NCBI GenBank assembly: GCA_028281265.1
Contig: JANQKE010000097.1
Coordinates: 1-52,012, forward strand
DNA from: Alphaproteobacteria bacterium
Lineage (GTDB): Bacteria > Pseudomonadota > Alphaproteobacteria > DSM-16000 > Inquilinaceae
Direction: 5' to 3'
DNA: 52,012 nt
Shown here: piece after piece, positions 46,393-52,012 of the stretch
Layout: every line of letters starts with the position of its first letter
How positions within the stretch are numbered: position 1 is the first letter of the stretch
Made by a program: the position numbers and the translations under genes
The notes under the pieces: model-generated
Databases searched by the model: none
The model's input: only the letters and a program-made list of their open reading frames with translations
What the model was told of the DNA's origin: nothing

Positions 46393-47609
46393 GGACGACG
46401 ACCGGCCCGGCCGGGCCCATGCCGGAGCGACGGCCGCGCATCACCTCGGACCGCCGCCGGGTCACCGTCCTGGGGGCGACCGGCTCGATCGGCGCCAGCA
46501 CCCTCGACCTGATCGGCCGCCATCCCGATCGCTTCGACGTCGAAGCGCTGACCGCTCATCGGCAGGCCGACCGGCTGGCGGAACTCGCCCTGGCGTTCAA
46601 ACCCCGGTTCGTTGCGATCGCCGATCCCGACCGACTGCCCGAGCTGCGGGCACGCCTATCGGGAACGGGGATTGCCGTTGCCGGCGGAGCGGCCGCCGTC
46701 GTGGAGGCGGCCGACCGTCCCGCGGACTGGGTCATGGCGGCGATCGTCGGCATGGCAGGCCTGGCTCCAACCCTGGCGGCGCTGCGCCGCGGCGCCACGG
46801 TGGCCTTCGCCAGCAAGGAATGCCTGGTGTCGGCCGGGCCGCTGATGCTGACGGTCGCCGAGCAGCACGGCGCCACCCTGCTGCCCGTCGACAGCGAACA
46901 CAACGCCATCTTCCAGGTCCTGCAGGATCAGGCCGTAGACGGGGTCGAGCGGATCGTCCTGACGGCGTCCGGCGGCCCGTTCCGGACATGGTCGCTGGAA
47001 GACATGGCCCGGGCGTCACCGGCCGAGGCGGTCGCACACCCGAACTGGTCCATGGGGGCGAAGATCTCGGTCGACAGTGCGACCATGATGAACAAGGGCC
47101 TGGAGTTGATCGAGGCCGCCTACCTGTTCGATCAGCCCTCGGACCGGATCTCGATCCTGGTGCACCCGCAATCGGTGATCCACTCGATGGTCGCCTATTG
47201 CGACGGTTCGGTCCTGGCGCAGTTGGGCACACCGGACATGCGGACACCGATCGCCTACACCCTGGCCTGGCCCGAACGCATGCCGGCTCCCTCCGAACGG
47301 CTCGATCTCAGTACGATCGGGCGGCTGACCTTCGAAGCCCCGGACCCGGGACGGTTCCCCGCCCTCAGCCTGGCGCGGGCGGCACTGGAGGCCGGAGGAT
47401 CGGCCCCGGCAGTGCTCAACGCCGCCAACGAGGTCGCCGTGGCGGCTTTTCTCGGGCGACGCATCGGGTTTATGGACATCATCGACGTCATCTCTTCGAC
47501 CCAGCAATCCATGGGGACACAGCCCCTGGAAAGTCTCGATCAGGTTACCGACATAGATGCGCGCAGTCGGGCCGTCGCCGACGAGGCCGTATCCGACCGA
47601 CGGCGGTAG
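46383..47609 (+). CDS. dxr: 1-deoxy-D-xylulose 5-phosphate reductoisomerase
   Basis: The 408-residue enzyme of the MEP isoprenoid pathway has the NADPH-binding LGATGSIGAST (30-40), the metal and substrate site PVDSEHNAIFQ and GAKISVDSATMMNKGLE, and LVHPQSVIHSMV. ATG 46383 overlaps the cdsA stop by ten bases; ATG 46419 is an alternative giving 396 residues. It provides precursors for the UppS product made from the same cluster. Confidence 0.96.
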   Translation: MVVGTTTGPAGPMPERRPRITSDRRRVTVLGATGSIGASTLDLIGRHPDRFDVEALTAHRQADRLAELALAFKPRFVAIADPDRLPELRARLSGTGIAVAGGAAAVVEAADRPADWVMAAIVGMAGLAPTLAALRRGATVAFASKECLVSAGPLMLTVAEQHGATLLPVDSEHNAIFQVLQDQAVDGVERIVLTASGGPFRTWSLEDMARASPAEAVAHPNWSMGAKISVDSATMMNKGLELIEAAYLFDQPSDRISILVHPQSVIHSMVAYCDGSVLAQLGTPDMRTPIAYTLAWPERMPAPSERLDLSTIGRLTFEAPDPGRFPALSLARAALEAGGSAPAVLNAANEVAVAAFLGRRIGFMDIIDVISSTQQSMGTQPLESLDQVTDIDARSRAVADEAVSDRRR

Positions 47610-47683
47610 GCACAAACCGCTATCGCCACTTCGTGGCCGACGATATCCTGCCATCTGTCGAACCGAATAACGGTGCCCAATCA

Positions 47684-48811
47684 ATGGATCTCCTGGGCGG
47701 TGCCCTCAATTATCTGATCCCTTTCCTGGTCGTGCTGACGATCCTGGTGTTCGTCCACGAATGGGGTCACTACGCGGTGGCGCGCCGTAACGGCGTGCGG
47801 GTGGAGGTGTTCTCGATCGGCTTCGGGCCGGAACTGTTCGGTTTCAACGACAAGGCGGGGACCCGCTGGAAGTTCTCCCTGATCCCGCTGGGCGGCTACG
47901 TGAAGATGTTCGGTGACGCCGATATGGTGTCCCGCCCTGACGGGTCGACGCGGACGATGACGCCGGGCGAGCGGGACGTCTCGTTCCATCACAAGTCGCT
48001 TGGCCAGCGGTCGGCGATCGTGCTCGCCGGCCCCCTGGCCAATTTCGGGTTCGCCATCGTCGCGCTGACCGTCCTGTTCATGTCGGCGGGGCATCCCTTC
48101 CCGCCGCCGGTCGTCGGCAGCGTCCAACCCGGCAGCGCGGCGGAGATGGCCGGAATCGAAGCGGGCGATCGCTTCATCCGGGTCGACGATCAAAGGGTGC
48201 ATCGCTTCGCCGATCTTTCCTCGATCGTGCGGCGGGCCGAGGGGCGGAGCCTGGAGGTCCTGCTTCAGCGCCCCGGCGAAGGGCGCGTCAGCCTCGCGGT
48301 GCTCCCTCGACTGGAGACGGTGACCTTGTCCGACGGCACCGAGGTGGAGTTGCCTCGACTGGGCGTCGCCGCAGCCACCGAACCGGTCGGGCCGCTGCGC
48401 GCCGCCACCAGTGCGGTGACCGAGACCGTGGCGCTGAGCTGGCTTACGCTGTCGGCGATCGGCGAGATGATCATCGGCGAGCGGGGAACCGAAGATCTCG
48501 GGGGACCGATCCGGATCGCCCAGATTTCCGGCGATGTCGCACAGTTCGGCATCATCGCGTTGATCTGGCTGATGGCGATCCTGTCGATCAATCTGGGTCT
48601 GATCAACCTGATGCCGGTGCCGATGCTCGACGGCGGGCACCTGATGTTCTATGCGCTCGAAGCGGTTCGGGGGCGCCCGCTGGGCGAACGGGCGCAAGAA
48701 TATGGTTTCCGCATCGGCCTGGCATTGGTATTGACGCTGATGGTCTTCGCCACCTGGAACGATCTGGTTCAGCTTGAGGTGGTGTCGTATCTTCGCGACC
48801 TGCTATTCTGA
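47684..48811 (+). CDS. rseP: RseP site-2 intramembrane metalloprotease
   Basis: The 375-residue membrane zinc protease has the active-site HEWGH (25-29), the second metal ligand D316 in NLMPVPMLDGGH, and one PDZ domain (about 143-205). It cleaves membrane-bound regulators such as anti-sigma factors and can clear signal peptide remnants. Gene order dxr-rseP-bamA is conserved in many Proteobacteria. No clear Shine-Dalgarno sequence precedes ATG 47684. Confidence 0.96.
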   Translation: MDLLGGALNYLIPFLVVLTILVFVHEWGHYAVARRNGVRVEVFSIGFGPELFGFNDKAGTRWKFSLIPLGGYVKMFGDADMVSRPDGSTRTMTPGERDVSFHHKSLGQRSAIVLAGPLANFGFAIVALTVLFMSAGHPFPPPVVGSVQPGSAAEMAGIEAGDRFIRVDDQRVHRFADLSSIVRRAEGRSLEVLLQRPGEGRVSLAVLPRLETVTLSDGTEVELPRLGVAAATEPVGPLRAATSAVTETVALSWLTLSAIGEMIIGERGTEDLGGPIRIAQISGDVAQFGIIALIWLMAILSINLGLINLMPVPMLDGGHLMFYALEAVRGRPLGERAQEYGFRIGLALVLTLMVFATWNDLVQLEVVSYLRDLLF

Positions 48812-48844
48812 GGGTCGATTCCCGATCGCGGGTAAGAGGCTCAG

Positions 48845-51172
48845 GTGTCCTTCCGCCAACTGATCGAATACGGCGTTCGTCGTCATGGGCTGCGGCGCAG
48901 CGTTTTGCTCGCCCTGTTCCTGGTTTTTGCTTGGAACACCTCCGTTCAGGCGCAGTTTAGCCTCGGAGGCTCCGGCCAGGTCATCGGCCGGATCGTGATC
49001 GAAGGGACCCAGCGGATCGACCCCGAAACGGTTCGGTCCTATCTGACGGTCTCGCCCGGCGACGTGCTTGACCCCCAGGATCTGGACGACATGCTCAAGG
49101 GCCTGTTCCGGACGGGCCTGTTTGCCGACGTCGTCCTGCGGCAGGACGGTTCGACCCTGGTGGTGACGGTGGTGGAGAACCCCGTCATCAACCGGGTTGC
49201 GTTCGAGGGGAACCTGCGCATCGACAACGAGACGCTGCAGTCCGAGATCCAGCTTCGGCCCCGGGTGGTGTTCACCCGGACCCGGGTGCAGAGCGATGTC
49301 GCCCGACTGATCGAACTCTACCGGCGGAGCGGGCGCTTCGCCGCGACCGTTGAACCGAAGATCATCGAACTCGATCAAAACCGGGTGGATCTGATCTTCG
49401 AGATCAACGAAGGCCCGCTGACCGAAGTCCAGAGGATCAGCTTCGTCGGCAACGAGGCCTTCTCGGACAGCCGTCTGCGCCGGGTGATCCAGACCGAAGA
49501 GTCCCGGTTCTGGCGGCTCCTGAGCACGTCCGACAGCTACGACCCGGACCGGATCGCGTTCGATCGCGAGTTGCTGCGCCGGTTCTACCTGGGGGAAGGC
49601 TATGCCGACTTCCGGGTGGTGTCGGTCGCATCCGAGCTGACGCCCGACCGCGAGGCCTTCTTCATCACCTTCACCCTGGATGAAGGCGAGCGCTATCGGT
49701 TCGGCGAGGTCTCGATCGAGAGCCAGATCCCGGACCTGACGCCGGAGATGCTGTCGGATCTGATCGTGGGCCGTTCGGGCGACTGGTACTCGAACACCTC
49801 GGTCGAGGAGACGATCGGGGCCCTGTCCGAGGCGGCGGCCGACATGCAGTTCGCCTTCGTCGACGTGTCGCCCCGGGTGACGCGCGATCGCCAGGACCGG
49901 TTGATCAACATCACCTACCAGATCGGCGAGGGCCGCCGCGTCTTCGTCGAGCGGATCGACATCAACGGCAACCTGCGCACCGTCGACCGCGTGATCCGCC
50001 GGGAGATGCGCCTGGTCGAAGGTGATCCGTTCAGTGCCAGCCGGTTGCGGGAATCGGAGGCCCGCATCCGCAATCTGGGCTTCTTCAACCGCGTGGAGGT
50101 CACCAACCGGGCAGGAAGCAACCCCGATCAGACCATCGTCGACGTGGCCGTCACGGAACAATCGACCGGAGAGCTGTCGATCGCCGGCGGTGTGTCGTCG
50201 GGCGAAGGCCCGCTCGTCGCGCTGAGCCTGACGGAACGCAATCTGCTCGGGCGCGGACAGCGGCTGTCGTTCACCGCATCCTTCAGCGCCAACACCCAGG
50301 AATTCGACGCGAGCTTCACCGAGCCCTATTTCCTCGACCGCAACATGTCCGCCGGCGTCGATCTGTTCCGGATCACCAGGGACAATCAAGACGAAAGCTC
50401 GTTCGACGAGTTCACGATCGGGTTCGGCCTGCGGCTGGGATATCCGCTGGCGCCGAACCTGCGCCAGGTGGTCAATTACGGTTTGAGCGAACGGACCATC
50501 GAGAACGTGCCGAGCACCGCAAGCCGGTTCATCCGCAGTCAGGAAGGTACGCGCATCACATCGGCGATCGGTCACCGCATCACCTTCGATCGGCTGGACA
50601 ATCGTCTCGATCCGACCGAGGGCTACTTCGTCAGCGCGGGCAACCAGCTCGCCGGTCTCGGCGGGGATGTGCGGTTCGTCGACGCGACGGCCTCGGGCGC
50701 GATCTATTATCCCGTGCTGGACGAGGTCGTGTTCAGCCTGTCCGGCGAAGGCGGGATCATCTTCGGGATCGGCCAGGACGTCGCCATCAACGATCGCTTC
50801 TTCGTCGGCGGCAACGATCTCAGGGGCTTCGAAAGCCGCGGCATCGGACCGCGGGACGGCAACGGCGACGCCCTGGGCGGGAACCAGTTCTTCAGCGGAA
50901 CGGCCGAGATGAGTTTTCCGCTCGGCCTGCCCGAAGAGGCCGGGATCAGCGGTCGCCTGTTCACCGATGTCGGCTACCTGTCGGACATCGACGATGACCC
51001 GCAGGCGGGCGAGGTCATCAACCAGTCCGATTCGGTTCGGGTCGCCGTCGGCCTGGGGATCACCTGGCGGTCGCCGTTCGGACCCATCCTGCTCGATTAC
51101 GCCTTCCCCGTCATGCACGAGGATTTCGACAAGGAGCAGGCGTTCAGCTTCAGCTTCGGAACGCGGTTCTGA
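48845..51172 (+). CDS. bamA: outer membrane protein assembly factor BamA
   Basis: The 775-residue protein has a signal peptide (cleavage likely after VQA36), five POTRA domains (roughly 40-430) and a C-terminal 16-strand barrel ending in FSFSFGTRF, with the terminal Phe signature. It inserts beta-barrel proteins into the outer membrane. Start GTG 48845 has AAGAGG five bases upstream. The TGA stop shares one base with the next start (TGATG). Confidence 0.97.
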   Translation: MSFRQLIEYGVRRHGLRRSVLLALFLVFAWNTSVQAQFSLGGSGQVIGRIVIEGTQRIDPETVRSYLTVSPGDVLDPQDLDDMLKGLFRTGLFADVVLRQDGSTLVVTVVENPVINRVAFEGNLRIDNETLQSEIQLRPRVVFTRTRVQSDVARLIELYRRSGRFAATVEPKIIELDQNRVDLIFEINEGPLTEVQRISFVGNEAFSDSRLRRVIQTEESRFWRLLSTSDSYDPDRIAFDRELLRRFYLGEGYADFRVVSVASELTPDREAFFITFTLDEGERYRFGEVSIESQIPDLTPEMLSDLIVGRSGDWYSNTSVEETIGALSEAAADMQFAFVDVSPRVTRDRQDRLINITYQIGEGRRVFVERIDINGNLRTVDRVIRREMRLVEGDPFSASRLRESEARIRNLGFFNRVEVTNRAGSNPDQTIVDVAVTEQSTGELSIAGGVSSGEGPLVALSLTERNLLGRGQRLSFTASFSANTQEFDASFTEPYFLDRNMSAGVDLFRITRDNQDESSFDEFTIGFGLRLGYPLAPNLRQVVNYGLSERTIENVPSTASRFIRSQEGTRITSAIGHRITFDRLDNRLDPTEGYFVSAGNQLAGLGGDVRFVDATASGAIYYPVLDEVVFSLSGEGGIIFGIGQDVAINDRFFVGGNDLRGFESRGIGPRDGNGDALGGNQFFSGTAEMSFPLGLPEEAGISGRLFTDVGYLSDIDDDPQAGEVINQSDSVRVAVGLGITWRSPFGPILLDYAFPVMHEDFDKEQAFSFSFGTRF

Positions 51173-51918
51173 TGTGCGGTGCGCCGGCGGCACGACGGCG
51201 GTATCGGGCATGGATCACCCCCGCCACGGCGCTGTGTCTGGCCGTCATTCTGGGTCTGCAGCCGAACGTGACAGGGGCTCAGGCGAACGAGGGGGGGGCA
51301 GCCCTGGAGCCGCCGCCGGGTGACGGGCCGGACGCCGGACTTGCGCTTGTCGTCGTCGATTTCGACGGCGTCGTTCAGCGGTCCCAGGCGATGCAGAGCA
51401 TCAACCAGTCGGTCGGCGGCCTGCAGCGCCTGCTCGGCGCGCGGTTCCGCGAAGAGGAGAACCGCCTGCGCCAGCGGGAAGCCGAGTTGACGGAACTGCG
51501 GGGCGTGCTCGATCCCGAGGAGTTCGCGCATCAGCGCCGGGCGTTCGAGGAAGAGATCGTCGAGATCCAGCGAGAGGCGCAGTTGCAGCGCGCCCGCTTG
51601 GATGCGGCCGAAGAAGCGGCCACCGGCCGGGTGCGGGAAGCGCTGATCGGGATCCTGGTGGAGCTGGCCGACCAGCGCAGCGTCCAGGCGGTGCTCGACA
51701 GCAGCACCGTCGTCCTGTTCAGTCCTCGGCTCGACGTTTCGGACGCCGCGAGCGCTCGCCTCGACGAGGTTCTGCCACGGGTCAATCTCGCCTTGCCGAC
51801 CGAGTTGATCGATCTGCTGGGGTTGGGTCGAGCCGCACCGGCTCCGCCGCCGCCGGACCCGGACGCCAATGCGGGTGATTCGGTCCCCCAACCCGGGCAG
51901 CGATCCGTGGAGGACTAG
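51172..51918 (+). CDS. skp: OmpH/Skp family periplasmic chaperone
   Basis: The 248-residue protein has a signal-like N terminus (cleavage near 36-38), the OmpH pattern LALVVVDFDGVVQRSQAMQS, a long helical coiled-coil region (about 80-150) rich in Glu and Arg, and a Pro-rich acidic tail. Skp holds unfolded outer membrane proteins for BamA, encoded directly upstream with a one-base overlap. The TAG stop (51916-51918) is the left junction of P1 in R1 copy F. The expected next gene, lpxD, would lie beyond the window. Confidence 0.9.
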   Translation: MCGAPAARRRYRAWITPATALCLAVILGLQPNVTGAQANEGGAALEPPPGDGPDAGLALVVVDFDGVVQRSQAMQSINQSVGGLQRLLGARFREEENRLRQREAELTELRGVLDPEEFAHQRRAFEEEIVEIQREAQLQRARLDAAEEAATGRVREALIGILVELADQRSVQAVLDSSTVVLFSPRLDVSDAASARLDEVLPRVNLALPTELIDLLGLGRAAPAPPPPDPDANAGDSVPQPGQRSVED

Positions 51919-52012
51919 AGCATCCTGCGTCCTAACGGACGCAGATAAGATGCTCTAAATCTTTGAAATAGATCAACCTGCGTTCAGATGAGTCCATCTG
52001 AACGCAGGTTGA
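51918..52012 (+). repeat. R1 composite repeat, copy F (P1 then P2), cut by window end
   Basis: This is the cleanest copy. P1 (51918-51955) has outer arms GAGCATC/GATGCTC and inner arms CTGCGTCC/GGACGCAG around TAAC, flanked by TA on both sides. P2 starts at 51971 after TA and pairs GATCAACCTGCGTTCAGATG with its exact complement around AGTC; the final TC is beyond the window. Confidence 0.92.

Overview
The window comes from a high-GC alphaproteobacterium, most likely a Rhodospirillales-type organism. The evidence is the conserved order rpsB-tsf-pyrH-frr-uppS-cdsA-dxr-rseP-bamA-ompH, the proS-lolC-lolD-dnaE block, a short prolyl-tRNA synthetase without an editing insertion, and mono/divergent accessory clusters rich in TRAP and ABC importers. 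No tRNA, rRNA, CRISPR array, prophage or complete insertion sequence was seen.

Region 1 (1-14141, all minus strand) is a molybdenum-hydroxylase cluster. In transcription order it holds a TRAP-TAXI receptor, a fused TRAP permease, CoxG, CoxS, CoxL, CoxM, two class III nucleotidyl cyclases, CoxD (MoxR AAA+), CoxE (VWA), and an XdhC/CoxI maturation factor split into two overlapping genes, the second cut by the window edge. CoxL carries AYRGAGR, the form II signature, so the substrate is probably not CO. The linked organic-acid type importer suggests a small organic molecule instead.

Region 2 (14142-18310) holds a CitMHS-like sodium:proton antiporter with a His/Asp/Gly-rich periplasmic segment, a 520-base stretch built almost entirely of palindromes, a 56-residue membrane protein, a hypothetical protein and an HD hydrolase.

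Region 3 (18530-31568) is a sugar island. It encodes two FGGY kinases, a FucU-type mutarotase, a ribokinase-like kinase, a complete ABC sugar importer, an aldo/keto reductase, a FucA-like aldolase, a transaldolase-like aldolase and a second PfkB kinase. No isomerase, lactonase or transcription factor lies in it. The parts fit import and breakdown of L-fucose or a related sugar, but the route is incomplete here.

Region 4 (31569-37609) holds a Cys-rich small secreted protein flanked by inverted repeats, a purine-type NCS2 permease, proS and lolCD. Region 5 (37630-51918) is housekeeping: dnaE, then translation factors, UMP kinase, isoprenoid and phospholipid synthesis, site-2 protease and outer membrane assembly.

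The most striking feature is a family of TA-flanked palindromes whose ends read GA...TC. They occur singly or joined (modules called P1, P2, P3 and P4 here). In five genes (antiporter, HD hydrolase, FGGY kinase, NCS2 permease, OmpH) the TAG stop codon is exactly the junction: TA of the flank plus the first G of the palindrome, always in the context CTAG. This looks like an element that targets CTAG and rebuilds the stop codon on insertion.
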